From positions 186,001 through 250,000 of the forward strand of contig NZ_FOKL01000005.1 in assembly GCF_900112025.1 (NCBI RefSeq): a DNA stretch of 64,000 nt. The letters are read 5' to 3'. The translations under genes and the position numbers were made by a program. Shown here piece after piece: positions 8,547 through 21,023 of the stretch. How positions within the stretch are numbered: position 1 is the first letter of the stretch; every line of letters starts with the position of its first letter. The DNA comes from Janthinobacterium sp. 344. Lineage in GTDB: Bacteria > Pseudomonadota > Gammaproteobacteria > Burkholderiales > Burkholderiaceae_D. The notes beneath the pieces are model-generated. The model was not told the origin of the DNA. It ran no database searches and saw only the letters and a program-made list of their open reading frames with translations.

Positions 8547-9638
8547 TCAATGCGGATCATCCCGGCGCATGGCCTCGATGGCCTCCACCACGGTGCTCTC
8601 GTACTCGATGAAGAAATCGCTGTGGAAGCCGTCGCGGATGACCAGGTGGCTGCTGCCGGGCAGGGCGGCGGCCAGGCGCTCGCCGTCGGCCAGGCGAAAC
8701 GGGCGGATAAATTCCAGCAGCTCCTGCGCGTCGGCCTGGGTGGCGCGATCGGCCTGCAGCAGCCATGGAAACAGGTTGCGCAAGGTGCCGGGATCGACCG
8801 TGATCACCAGCGCCGGCGCGCGCACGCGGCGGTAGTCGGGCGAGAAATTGTGTGCGGCCATGTCCATGGCCCTGGCGACGGCGGGAGGGGTGTTCGGCCG
8901 CACGGCGCCGCCGGGCAGCAGCTCCAGGCTGGCGCGCCAGTTCGCCTCCAGCGCGGGCCACCATTGCTTGGCGAGGCGTTTGGCATAGGCGATCGAGGCA
9001 CCCATCGACGCCAGGTCCGCCGCGCCGGGCGGCGGTTCGTCGAACGGCGACGGCCTGGCTTCCTCATAGCCGCCGAGGGCCAGGTAATCCCACGTCGTGT
9101 CCAGGTAAACGAGACCCCGCACGCGCTGCGGGTGGCTGCCGGCGAACAGGGTCAGTTCGTTGCCGGCGATCGAGTGGCCGGCCAGGATGACGCGGTCGAG
9201 GTGCAGGGCGTCGAGCACGGCCAGCAGGTCCGCCACCAGGGTGGCGGGGGCGTAGGTGGCATCGCCGGCGGCGCCGGTCGGCAGCGGCTTGCCGGACGCG
9301 CCGTAGCCGCGCCGCGTGATGGCCAGCACGCGGTGGCGGCGCGCCAGGGCGGGCGCCAGGCTGTCGAAGGCATGCGCGTTGGCGCCCAGGCCGGCCAGCA
9401 GGACGATCACGTCATCGCCGTCGCCCCGCGCGCATGGCCAGTCGCGCACGTGCAGGCTGACGCCGGGGGCGGCGCCGATCTGCCGGTCCGTCACGCTGGC
9501 CCTGTGCGGGCCGCCGCCACAGGCGGAAAGGGCGGCCATGGCCGTGATGCCCAGGGAGCTGATAGCCAGGGACCTGAAACCTAGCAGCACCTGCCTGCGG
9601 GTGTGGAAATGCGGTGTGTTCTCGTCGGACTGGTGCAT
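8547..9638 (-). CDS. Tat-exported alpha/beta hydrolase, probable lipoprotein
   Basis: Exported hydrolase of the alpha/beta-hydrolase fold; substrate unknown. The ATG at 9638 has a GAGGAA site eight bases upstream. The N-terminus carries a twin-arginine motif (HTRRQVLLGF), a hydrophobic stretch and a lipobox-like LSAC, so it is probably folded before export and lipid-anchored. The catalytic fold shows an oxyanion region (LLAGLGANAHAFDSL), a nucleophile elbow GHSIAG with the serine in G-x-S-x-G, and a late His in SSHLVIRDGFHSDF. Length is 363 residues. It is divergent from the YheO-type regulator operon, so the two may share control across the intergenic region. Confidence 0.87.
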   Translation of the reverse strand: MHQSDENTPHFHTRRQVLLGFRSLAISSLGITAMAALSACGGGPHRASVTDRQIGAAPGVSLHVRDWPCARGDGDDVIVLLAGLGANAHAFDSLAPALARRHRVLAITRRGYGASGKPLPTGAAGDATYAPATLVADLLAVLDALHLDRVILAGHSIAGNELTLFAGSHPQRVRGLVYLDTTWDYLALGGYEEARPSPFDEPPPGAADLASMGASIAYAKRLAKQWWPALEANWRASLELLPGGAVRPNTPPAVARAMDMAAHNFSPDYRRVRAPALVITVDPGTLRNLFPWLLQADRATQADAQELLEFIRPFRLADGERLAAALPGSSHLVIRDGFHSDFFIEYESTVVEAIEAMRRDDPH

Positions 9639-9745
9639 GGCGCGTTCCTCGTGGAGGGGGTGACAAGGGGGGTGACAAGGCGAGTATCGGCGGCGCGCAT
9701 GAAGCGCGGCTGAGCGGCGCGTGAAGATCGCCTGAAGAAAAGACT

Positions 9746-9774
9746 TTGACAAGATATCCAAAGATGGATAATCT
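9746..9774 (+). promoter_or_regulatory. Near-consensus promoter giving a leaderless transcript
   Basis: TTGACA at 9746-9751 and TAATCT at 9769-9774 are separated by 17 bases. The start codon begins at 9781, exactly where transcription should start, and no ribosome-binding site fits between. The message is therefore probably leaderless. Confidence 0.75.
9755..9770. promoter_or_regulatory. Palindromic operator within the promoter
   Basis: TATCCA-AAGA-TGGATA is a perfect 6-bp inverted repeat with a 4-base spacer. It fills the space between the -35 and -10 elements and overlaps the -10 by two bases. The position suits repression, most simply autoregulation by the YheO-type protein encoded just downstream; the binder is inferred, not shown. 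Confidence 0.55.
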
Positions 9775-9780
9775 GTCTGC

Positions 9781-10434
9781 ATGAAAAAACACGCCGCCCC
9801 TGCCGCCACCGCGCGCAACGCCGAACAAGTCCTGCTGCTGGAACAGCTCAAGCAGGTGGCCGACGGCCTGGCGCGCACCTTCGCGCCATTTTGCGAAGTG
9901 GTGCTGCACGACTTGCTGGCGCCCGAACACGCGGTGCTGGCCATCCACAACAACCTGTCGGGGCGCGCCGTGGGCCAGCCGGCGACGGAACTGGGCCTGG
10001 CGCGCATCCTCGATCCGGGCTTTGCCCAGGTGGTGGCCAACTACCCCAACAAATTTGCCGATGGCCGCCAGGCCAAGAGCACCTCGATCGGCATCAAGGA
10101 TGGCGACGGCAGGTATATCGCCGCCCTGTGCCTGAACGTGGACCTGACCCTGTTCCAGAGTTTTCAAAGCGCGATGAACCAGTTCGTGGCCGTCGACGCG
10201 GGCGCCGCGCCGCGCGAATCGCTGGACCCGGCCGGCGCCGACGCCATCCGCGCCCGCATCGACCAGTTCGCGGCGCGCCTGGCCGCCTCGCCGCGCACCC
10301 TGAAAACCGCGGCGCGCCGCGCGCTGCTGCAGGAATTGCGCGCGGCCGGCATGCTCGACGTGCGCCGCGCCATGGAAGTCATCGCCGAACACCTGGGCGT
10401 GTCGCGCGCCGCCGTCTACACGTATGCCAAGTAA
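9781..10434 (+). CDS. YheO/DauR-type transcriptional regulator
   Basis: DNA-binding regulator with an N-terminal YheO-like PAS domain (about residues 20-130; FAPFCEVVLHDL, STSIGIKDGDGRYIAALCLNVD) and a C-terminal HTH_22 domain (RRAMEVIAEHLGVSRAAVYTYAK). In Pseudomonas the relative DauR controls D-arginine catabolism, so amino-acid-like effectors are plausible. It is the first gene of an operon with an ornithine cyclodeaminase-family gene and a 3-hydroxyaspartate ammonia-lyase gene. It probably regulates them and itself through the palindrome in its promoter. Translation likely begins on a leaderless message. Confidence 0.88.
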   Translation: MKKHAAPAATARNAEQVLLLEQLKQVADGLARTFAPFCEVVLHDLLAPEHAVLAIHNNLSGRAVGQPATELGLARILDPGFAQVVANYPNKFADGRQAKSTSIGIKDGDGRYIAALCLNVDLTLFQSFQSAMNQFVAVDAGAAPRESLDPAGADAIRARIDQFAARLAASPRTLKTAARRALLQELRAAGMLDVRRAMEVIAEHLGVSRAAVYTYAK

Positions 10435-10438
10435 GCAC

Positions 10439-11431
10439 ATGCACCCTTCGCCTGATCCCCATCCGTCGGCGGCGCGCCTGCTGCTGCTCAACGCGGCCGC
10501 CGTCGCCCTCCACCTGCAGGCCGACGACGTGCTGGCCGCCGTGCGCGAGGCGTTCGTGCTGCACAGTCGCGAGCAGGGGCGCGTGTTTCCCGTCATCCGC
10601 GAAGCGCTGGCGACGGGCGGCGTGTTCGGCATCAAGGCGGGCGATGTGCCGGGCGAGAACCTGCTGGGCTTCAAGGCGGCCGGCTTCTGGCCCGCCAACC
10701 GCGCCGTGGGCGGCGAGCCGCACCAGGCCACCATCATGCTGCTCGATCCGGCCACGGGACGGCCCGCGTGCATCATCGACGGCAATGCGATCACCACGGC
10801 GCGCACGGGCGCGGCCGGCGCCCTGGGCCTGCAACAGCTGGCGCGGCCCGACAGCGCCACCCTGTGCGTGTTCGGCACCGGCGTGCAGGCGAGGGTGCAG
10901 GCCGAGTATGCGCTGCGCGTTTTGCCGCATCTGCGCCAGCTGCGCTATGTCAGTGCGAATGGCCAGGCGCATGCCGCCTTCGAGGCCGTTTTCTCCGGGC
11001 GCATCGCCATCGCCCACGCGCCGGACGCTGATGCGGCCGTCGCCGCCAGCGACGTGGTGATCACGGCCACGCCGGGACGCGGTCCCCTGTTCAGCGCCGG
11101 CGCCGTGCGTCCGGGCACCCACATCAGCGCCATCGGCACCGACACGCGCGGCAAGCGCGAACTGCCCGCAGGCCTGCTGGCGATGGCGCGCCTGGTGGTC
11201 GACGACGTGGCGCAGGCGCGCGGCATCGGCGAGGCGCAATGGGCGCCCGATGTCGCGTGCCAGACCCTGGGCGACTTGCTCGACGGCCGCGCCACCTTGG
11301 CGCGGCAGGCCGGCGACATCACCGTGCTGGACCTGACTGGCCTGGCCCTGCAAGACCTGACGGTGGCGCGCCTGATCCACCGCCAGGCGCTGGCGGCCGG
11401 CAGCGGCACCGACATTTCCTGGCCGTGGTAG
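10439..11431 (+). CDS. Ornithine cyclodeaminase / mu-crystallin family imine reductase
   Basis: NAD(P)-dependent enzyme of the OCD/mu-crystallin family, whose members cyclise ornithine or reduce imino acids. Visible are the substrate-loop region (VFGIKAGDVPGENLLGFK), the central TARTGAAGALG motif and the Rossmann fingerprint VFGTGVQARVQ near residue 140. An in-frame ATG at 10424 overlaps the regulator gene; the ATG at 10439 has a slightly better upstream AAGTAAG. The next gene is a 3-hydroxyaspartate ammonia-lyase, whose product is iminosuccinate. A role like BhcD (iminosuccinate reductase) is therefore attractive but inferred from context. Alternatives are a pyrroline-carboxylate reductase or true ornithine cyclodeaminase. 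Confidence 0.88.
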   Translation: MHPSPDPHPSAARLLLLNAAAVALHLQADDVLAAVREAFVLHSREQGRVFPVIREALATGGVFGIKAGDVPGENLLGFKAAGFWPANRAVGGEPHQATIMLLDPATGRPACIIDGNAITTARTGAAGALGLQQLARPDSATLCVFGTGVQARVQAEYALRVLPHLRQLRYVSANGQAHAAFEAVFSGRIAIAHAPDADAAVAASDVVITATPGRGPLFSAGAVRPGTHISAIGTDTRGKRELPAGLLAMARLVVDDVAQARGIGEAQWAPDVACQTLGDLLDGRATLARQAGDITVLDLTGLALQDLTVARLIHRQALAAGSGTDISWPW

Positions 11432-11463
11432 GGCCATTCTTCACTTTTTGAAAGGCACACAGC

Positions 11464-12462
11464 ATGCAGAACCTGTCTCTTCCCACGTATGCCGACGTGG
11501 TGGCCGCCGCCGGGCGCATCGCGGGCCACGCCCACAAGACGCCCGTCATCACCTCGCGCACCGTCGACGCGGAATTTGGCGCCGAGGTCTTCTTCAAGTG
11601 CGAGAACCTGCAGCGCATGGGCGCCTTCAAGTTCCGCGGCGCCTACAACGCGCTGTCGCAGTTCGACGCGCGGCAGCGCCGCGCCGGCGTGGTGGCTTTC
11701 TCGTCGGGCAACCACGCGCAGGCCATCGCCCTGTCGGCCCAGCTGCTGGACATCCCCGCCACCATCATCATGCCGCACGATGCGCCGGCCGCGAAAATCG
11801 CCGCCACGCGCGGCTATGGCGGCAATGTGGTGCTGTATGACCGCTACACGCAGGACCGCGAGCAGATCGGCCGCGATCTGGCCGAGCAGCATGGCATGAC
11901 CCTGATTCCGCCGTACGACCATGCGCACGTGATCGCCGGCCAGGGCACGGCCGCCAAGGAGCTGTTCGAGGAAACCGGGCCGCTGGATGCCTTCTTTGTC
12001 TGCCTGGGCGGCGGCGGCCTGCTGGCCGGTTCGGCCCTGGCCACGCGCGCGCTGTCGCCCGCCTGCAAGCTATATGGCGTGGAGCCGGAGGCGGGCAACG
12101 ATGGCCAGCAATCGTTCCGCTCGGGGCAGATCGTGCACATCGACACGCCCAAGACCATCGCCGACGGCGCGCAGACGCAGCACCTGGGCAAGCTGACGTT
12201 CCCCATCATCCGGCGCGACGTCGACGACGTGCTGACGGTCAGCGATGCGCAGCTGGTCGAGCGCATGGGCTTTGCCGCCTCGCGCATGAAGCTGGTGATC
12301 GAGCCGACGGGCTGCCTGGGCTTCGCCGCCGCCCTGCAGATGAAGGAGCAGCTGCGCGGCAAGCGCGTGGGTATCCTGATCAGCGGCGGCAACGTCGACA
12401 TGCCGCGCTTTTGCGAGCTGCTGGGCAGCCAGTTTGCCCGAGCGCCGTCAGACCATCCCTAG
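11464..12462 (+). CDS. Threo-3-hydroxyaspartate ammonia-lyase (serine racemase/dehydratase fold)
   Basis: PLP enzyme of fold type II, closest in sequence character to L-threo-3-hydroxyaspartate ammonia-lyase and serine racemase. The PLP lysine is in [12 protein letters not shown] (about residue 57). The phosphate-binding glycine loop is [10 protein letters not shown] (about residue 182). Length (332 residues) fits; no C-terminal ACT domain is present, which argues against biosynthetic threonine deaminase. The expected reaction is 3-hydroxyaspartate to iminosuccinate/oxaloacetate plus ammonia. It lies 32 bases after the imine reductase gene in the same operon. Confidence 0.85.
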   Translation: MQNLSLPTYADVVAAAGRIAGHAHKTPVITSRTVDAEFGAEVFFKCENLQRMGAFKFRGAYNALSQFDARQRRAGVVAFSSGNHAQAIALSAQLLDIPATIIMPHDAPAAKIAATRGYGGNVVLYDRYTQDREQIGRDLAEQHGMTLIPPYDHAHVIAGQGTAAKELFEETGPLDAFFVCLGGGGLLAGSALATRALSPACKLYGVEPEAGNDGQQSFRSGQIVHIDTPKTIADGAQTQHLGKLTFPIIRRDVDDVLTVSDAQLVERMGFAASRMKLVIEPTGCLGFAAALQMKEQLRGKRVGILISGGNVDMPRFCELLGSQFARAPSDHP

Positions 12463-13313
12463 TGCGACACCAGCACCGGCAAGGTCATTTCCTGCAGCAC
12501 GGTGCGCGTGACGCCGCCCAGCAAGGTTTCGCGCAGGCGCATGTGGCCGTAGCAGCCCATCACCAGCAAGTCGCACTGGCGCTGCGCCGCCATGGCCAGC
12601 AGGGCCGCGCCCACGTCCTGGCCCGGCGGCGTGTCGTGCTGCAGCACGTCGACGTTGACGCCGTGGCGCGCCAGGTACAGGGCCAGGTCGGCACCGGGCT
12701 GCTCGCCGTGCGTGGCGCTGTGCTGGTAGGAATTGACGACGGCCAGCGTGACTTGCCGCGCGCGCCGCAGCAGCGGCAGCGCGTCGGTGATGGCGCGCAG
12801 CGCTTCGGCGCTGCCGTTCCAGGCCAGCAGCGGATGCTGGGCGATGGCCGCTGGCGCCGTGGAAAGCGCGTGCGGTACATGCGGCACCATGAGCACGGGC
12901 CGGCCGCAATGCAGCATCAGGTATTCGGGCGTGCCGGCGATGACGCGCGAGGGCGTGTCCTGCGGGTCCGTCTGGCCCAGGATCAGCAGGTCGCAATAGC
13001 GCGCCTGCAGCAGCAGCGCGCCTTGCGCATCGTCGTCGACGAAGCGCGTCTCGTAGGTGGCCAGTCCCTCTTCGCGGGCGATGCGCTCGAAGTCGTGCAG
13101 GGCGTCGCTGGCCTGGCCGCGCAGCGCCTGCATTTGCGCGGGCGCGAATTGCAGGGCATTCACGCCGCCGCCATAGGCGTAGCGCGAAATGCCGCTCATG
13201 GCCGAGCCGATCAGGTGCGCCCCTTCGGCGAGGGCCAGGCGCACGGCCAGGCGGACGCGCTGGGCGCAGTGGCGGGAATTATCTACATGGACCAGCAGGG
13301 TGGTGTAGGACAT
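12459..13313 (-). CDS. Tandem universal stress protein (UspA family)
   Basis: Cytosolic stress protein with two UspA domains in 284 residues. The ATG at 13313 has an AGGAAA site. The first domain starts MSYTTLLVHVDNS. The second (about 150-284) ends with the ATP-binding type motif VMGCYGHMRLRETLLGGVTR. The gene follows phaC by 34 bases on the same strand and is probably co-transcribed. UspA proteins commonly accompany PHA and redox genes in Burkholderiales. Its 3' end overlaps the end of the convergent ammonia-lyase gene by four bases. Confidence 0.92.
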   Translation of the reverse strand: MSYTTLLVHVDNSRHCAQRVRLAVRLALAEGAHLIGSAMSGISRYAYGGGVNALQFAPAQMQALRGQASDALHDFERIAREEGLATYETRFVDDDAQGALLLQARYCDLLILGQTDPQDTPSRVIAGTPEYLMLHCGRPVLMVPHVPHALSTAPAAIAQHPLLAWNGSAEALRAITDALPLLRRARQVTLAVVNSYQHSATHGEQPGADLALYLARHGVNVDVLQHDTPPGQDVGAALLAMAAQRQCDLLVMGCYGHMRLRETLLGGVTRTVLQEMTLPVLVSH

Positions 13314-13347
13314 GGCGTTTTCCTGGAAGGTGGAGAAAGGGGTGGAG

Positions 13348-15165
13348 TCAAGCCTGCAGCACGTAGCTGCCCGGCGCATCGCCCAGCGCGGCGCCCATCG
13401 CCGGCGGCGCCACTTGCGCGCCCGAGCGTTCGGCCAGCCACGCCTGCCAGGCGGGCCACCACGAACCATCGTGGCGCGGCACGTCGCGCTGCCAGCTGTC
13501 CGCATCGACATAGGCATCGTCGTGGCGGTGCGTGGCCAGCTGGTAGCTGCGCCGCGGCTGGCCCGGCGGCGAGACGACGCCCGCGTTGTGGCCGCCCGAG
13601 GTGAGCAGGAAGGTGACATCCGTGTCCGTCAGCAGCTGCAGCTTGTACACGGAGCGCCATGGCGCCACGTGGTCCGTCACGGTGCCGACGGCGAAGATGG
13701 GCGCCTTGATGTCGGGCAGGGCGATGTGGCGGCCCGCCGTGCGGTAGCGGCCCTCGGCCAGGTCGTTGTGCAGGAACAGGCGGCGCAGGTATTCCGCGTG
13801 CATGCGGCAGGGCATGCGCGTGGCGTCCGCGTTCCACGCCATCAGGTCGCTGTCCTGCTCATCTTCACCCAGCAGGTAGTGGCGCAGGCGGCGCGACCAT
13901 ACCAGGTCGTTCGAGCGCAGCAGCTGGAAGGCGCCCGCCATCTGCTTCGTGTCGAGATAACCCTGCTTCCACATGGCCGCTTCGAGAAAGCTGACCTGGC
14001 TTTCGTCGATGAACAGCGACAGTTCGCCCGGTTCCTTGAAGTCCACCTGCGACGCCAGCAGGGTGAGGCTGGCCAGGCGCGCATCGCCGTCGCGCGCCAT
14101 GCTGGCCGCGGCGATCGCCAGCAGGGTGCCGCCCAGGCAGTAGCCGACGGCGTGCACCTGCGGCGCGCCGGTGATGGCGCCCACCGCGTCGAGGGCACCC
14201 ATGATGCCCAGCTGGCGGTAGTCTTCCAGCGACAGCTCGCGGTCTTCCTCGCCCGGGTTTTTCCATGAAATCATGAACACCGTGTGCCCCTGGCCCACCA
14301 GGTAGCGCACCAGCGAATTGTGCGGCGACAGGTCGAGAATATAAAACTTCATGATCCAGGCGGGCACGCACAGCACGGGCGTGGCATGCACGGTGCTGGT
14401 CGCCGGCGCGTACTGGATCAACTCGATCAAGTCATTGCGGTAGACCACCTTGCCCGGCGTGACGGCCACGTTTTCACCTGCCTTGTAAGGACGCTGGTCG
14501 GGCGCATGCGCGCCCATGGCGGCGCGCTGCCAGTCGTCGGCCAGGTGCGCCATGCCGCGCGCCAGATTGGCGCCGCCGCTTTCCACGGTGGCCTGCTGCA
14601 CCACGGGATTGGTCAGCAGGAAGTTCGACGGCGCCAGCATGTCGAGCCACTGGCGCACGGTAAACGTGACGACATCCTCGTGATGGGGCGAGACGCCGCG
14701 CACGCCCGTGGTGGCGCGGTGCCACCACTGCTGCTGCAGCAGGAAGCCCTGGTAGACGAGGTTGTAGGGCCAGCGCCGCCAGGCCGGATCGTCGAAGCGC
14801 CGGTCCTGCGGCAGCGGGGCGATGCAGGGCGGTTCGCCGGCGCCGCCGGTCAGCGCCGATTGCACGGCGTATTGCTGCCAGCGCGCGATCTTCTTCCACG
14901 CTTCCTGCAGCAGCGTTTGCTGTTTGGATGGCGCCAGCGCCAGGTGGCTGAGCCAGTCGGCATACGCATTGCCCAGCGCCGCGGGGGAAATGCCGCCCGT
15001 GAATTTGCCCAGCCAGGCGTTCAGCAGCAAGTCCAGCGTGGCGCCGTCCGGCGCGCTTTCCGGGTAATCGGGCGGCGGCATGCCTTGCCAGGCGCTGCCC
15101 TGGCGCTCATGCTCCGCGGCGGGCGCCGCTGTTTTCTCGCTTGCCACCTGCTGCGTTCTGCTCAT
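13348..15165 (-). CDS. phaC: Poly(3-hydroxyalkanoate) synthase, class I-like
   Basis: Polymerises (R)-3-hydroxyacyl-CoA into polyhydroxyalkanoate granules. The 605-residue protein shows the PhaC N-terminal domain (NAWLGKFTGGISP; WPYNLVYQGFLLQQQWW) and the alpha/beta-hydrolase core. The catalytic triad is visible: Cys343 in the lipase-like box GYCLGG, Asp498 in VGTVTDHVAPW and His526 in TSGGHNAGV. The ATG at 15165 has an AGGAG site. No phaA or phaB gene is nearby. This may be an accessory synthase associated with a stress protein rather than the main PHB locus. Confidence 0.93.
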   Translation of the reverse strand: MSRTQQVASEKTAAPAAEHERQGSAWQGMPPPDYPESAPDGATLDLLLNAWLGKFTGGISPAALGNAYADWLSHLALAPSKQQTLLQEAWKKIARWQQYAVQSALTGGAGEPPCIAPLPQDRRFDDPAWRRWPYNLVYQGFLLQQQWWHRATTGVRGVSPHHEDVVTFTVRQWLDMLAPSNFLLTNPVVQQATVESGGANLARGMAHLADDWQRAAMGAHAPDQRPYKAGENVAVTPGKVVYRNDLIELIQYAPATSTVHATPVLCVPAWIMKFYILDLSPHNSLVRYLVGQGHTVFMISWKNPGEEDRELSLEDYRQLGIMGALDAVGAITGAPQVHAVGYCLGGTLLAIAAASMARDGDARLASLTLLASQVDFKEPGELSLFIDESQVSFLEAAMWKQGYLDTKQMAGAFQLLRSNDLVWSRRLRHYLLGEDEQDSDLMAWNADATRMPCRMHAEYLRRLFLHNDLAEGRYRTAGRHIALPDIKAPIFAVGTVTDHVAPWRSVYKLQLLTDTDVTFLLTSGGHNAGVVSPPGQPRRSYQLATHRHDDAYVDADSWQRDVPRHDGSWWPAWQAWLAERSGAQVAPPAMGAALGDAPGSYVLQA

Positions 15166-15227
15166 CCGGCACTCCTGTCATTTTTTTACAGGATAGCAAG
15201 AGCTTGTTCAAAAAATTATGATCTACA

Positions 15228-18751
<3,524 letters not shown>

Positions 18752-18755
<4 letters not shown>

Positions 18756-19897
18756 GTTTCGCTCAGCACGGTCACGGTCATCGTCTGGTTGTGCAGCTGG
18801 CAGGCGCCGTGCGGCTGGGCGATGCCGATTTCGCCATTCGAGTAGAAACCGGCGATGCAGGTCGCCCCGCCGCCCAGCAGGTCGGCCACGGCTTCGACTT
18901 CTTCGTCGACCCGGTCGCCCATGACCAGCTTGCGCCCCACGCAGCTGACGAGCAGGGCCAGCGCGTCACCCTGCGCATCGGCGTGGCGCTGCACGCCGCG
19001 CGCCGCCGTTTCAGCCCCGTCGATCAGTTTATTGGTGCTCGAATGCATCAATTTCAGGTAGCCGTCGGCGAGGATGTCGCCGGCCAGGGTCAGCGAACCC
19101 TGTTCCTCGTCGACGGCGAGGATGGTGCGGAAGACATTGCTTTTCTCATGCGCGGCCGACAGCATTTCAAACGGAAACAGCAGCCCCGAACCGGGCAGGT
19201 CGCGCGCATGGTCGCCCAGGTACAGCTTGTAGATGTCCAGCGCCCGCGCGCCGTCCAGGCCGTACAGCACGTTGCCGACGCAACGCGTCACCTTGCGCGC
19301 GGGGCCGAACGCTTCCCAGCCCGCATGGCTGCCGTAGCCGAGTCGGATGCGTTCGCCGTACAGGCCGACGGCGACGACGGTATTGTCGGCCGCGCCGCGC
19401 GGACCCAGGGTCCATGTCTGGCGGAAGGCGCCGCCGTCGGCCGCCAGCCCGCCGGAGACCGTCACGCCCGGCGGCAGGTTCGCCTGCAGGCCGGCGATGA
19501 GCGCGCTGCCGTTGATGGCCACGCCCGTGCCCAGCATGAAGACGGCCGCCAGGCCATCCTGCGGCAGCGCCTGCGCCAGGCGCTCGCCCGTGTCGCGCGA
19601 GTCCGCCATGTCGCAGATGATGGCGTCGGCGATGGCCACCTCGGTGTGGGCAAAGCGGATGGCGGTGATGACGCAGCTGTCGTCGTAGACGCGCTTGCCG
19701 GCGATTTCGCCGGCCGTGGAGCAGCCGGCGATGACGGCCCCCGGCAACTGGCGGCGCAGCGCCGCGCTCAGGCCGGGCGCGGCAAAGTAGGCGCAGGCGC
19801 CGAAGACCAGCACCAGCTGCGGCCGCAGATCCGCCAGCGGCGCCAGGGCGGCATCGAAGTCGGCATGGTTTTTCAGGATCAGTTGTTGCACGCGCAT
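18752..19897 (-). CDS. FIST domain signal-input protein
   Basis: Cytosolic sensor with an N-terminal FIST domain ([25 protein letters not shown] near residues 25-65) and a C-terminal FIST_C domain ending in the conserved [17 protein letters not shown] proteins are thought to bind small molecules, possibly amino-acid related, and pass the signal to linked kinases or cyclases. The ATG at 19897 has a GAGGAA site. It is the fourth gene of the signalling operon and overlaps the hybrid-kinase start by four bases. The ligand is unknown. Confidence 0.92.
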
Positions 19898-19911
19898 GGC
19901 AGGTTCCTCGC

Positions 19912-20973
19912 TTAGAGTGGGTGGACGTGGGGATGGGGGGCGGGGTCCGGCAGGCTGTCGCGGATGGCCACCACCTCGTCCCAGGCGCCGAGGAAGGCGT
20001 CGATGCACAGCGGGCAAAAATGGCTGCCCCTGTTTTGCTGCAGGAACTGGCGCGCCTGCTCCAAGGGCCAGGCCGGCTTGTACGGGCGTTCCGAGCTGAG
20101 CGCGTCGAAGACGTCGGCCACGGCCACGATGCGCGCCGACAGCGGTATCTGTTCGCCCGCCAGGCCCCGCGGATAGCCGCTGCCGTCGTATTTCTCGTGG
20201 TGGCCGCAGGCGATTTCCTCGGCCAGGCGGATCAGCGGCGAATCGCTGCCGGCCAGGATCTGGCCGCCGATGGCCGCGTGCTGGCGCATGATGGCCATCT
20301 CCTCGGGGTCCAGCCGTCCCGGCTTGAGCAGGATGTGGTCGGGCGTGGCCAGCTTGCCCACGTCGTGCATGGGCGCCGCGTGGAGCAGCAGCTCCTGCCA
20401 TTGCGTGTCCGTGCCCAGGTCCCTGGCGATGAGCGCCGAGTAGCGGGCCATGCGCATGATGTGGCCGCCCGTTTCCGGGTCGCGGAATTCGGCCGCCCTG
20501 GCCAGGCGCGTGACCAGTTCCATTTCACGTGCCGTGACGTTGGCGATGGCGCGGCGCACCTCGTGTTCGAGCAGCTTGGCATGGTCGGCCAGCATGGTTT
20601 GCGCCGTGCGCAAGGCCAGCAGGTTGCGTACCCGCAAACTGAATTCGATGGTGTCGATGGGTTTGGTCAGAAATTCCGTCACGCCCAGCGAAAAGGCTTC
20701 GTTGCGCACGGCGCGGTCATTTTCGGTGGTGACCATGATGATGGGGGTGTCGGCCATGCCGTCCATCTTGCGGAAAATGCGCAGAAACTCGTTGCCGGAC
20801 AGATTGGGCATGCGGTAGTCGAGCAAGACCAGGTCCGGCACGTGCGATACGCACCAGTGCAGGGCGTCGACGGGGTCGCTCATGCAGACCGGCTCGATGT
20901 TGCTGGCCTTGCGCGCCAGCGTCGATAGCAGGCTCAGGTTGGTGTCGTTATCATCGACGATCAGGATGCTCAT
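19912..20973 (-). CDS. Response regulator with HD-GYP c-di-GMP phosphodiesterase domain
   Basis: RpfG-like protein of 353 residues. A receiver domain (1-120) carries Asp52 in LVLLDYRMPN and the conserved Lys in FLTKP. An HD-GYP domain (about 145-340) carries His203-Asp204 (MHDVGKL) and the full HHEKYDGSGYP motif, so hydrolysis of cyclic di-GMP is expected. It is a likely phosphorylation target of the hybrid kinase two genes downstream. It lies 50 bases after the CheW gene and 14 bases before the FIST gene. Confidence 0.95.
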   Translation of the reverse strand: MSILIVDDNDTNLSLLSTLARKASNIEPVCMSDPVDALHWCVSHVPDLVLLDYRMPNLSGNEFLRIFRKMDGMADTPIIMVTTENDRAVRNEAFSLGVTEFLTKPIDTIEFSLRVRNLLALRTAQTMLADHAKLLEHEVRRAIANVTAREMELVTRLARAAEFRDPETGGHIMRMARYSALIARDLGTDTQWQELLLHAAPMHDVGKLATPDHILLKPGRLDPEEMAIMRQHAAIGGQILAGSDSPLIRLAEEIACGHHEKYDGSGYPRGLAGEQIPLSARIVAVADVFDALSSERPYKPAWPLEQARQFLQQNRGSHFCPLCIDAFLGAWDEVVAIRDSLPDPAPHPHVHPL

Positions 20974-21023
20974 GGTGTCTCCGCGCGGGGCGCATTTCCG
21001 GTAGGGGGGGGCGGGTGGCGGAC

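Noticed and set aside
8547..10040. Long N-terminal extension of the hydrolase gene reaching 10040
   Set aside because: It would cover the regulator's promoter and start; the ATG at 9638 has a ribosome-binding site and begins a proper Tat signal.
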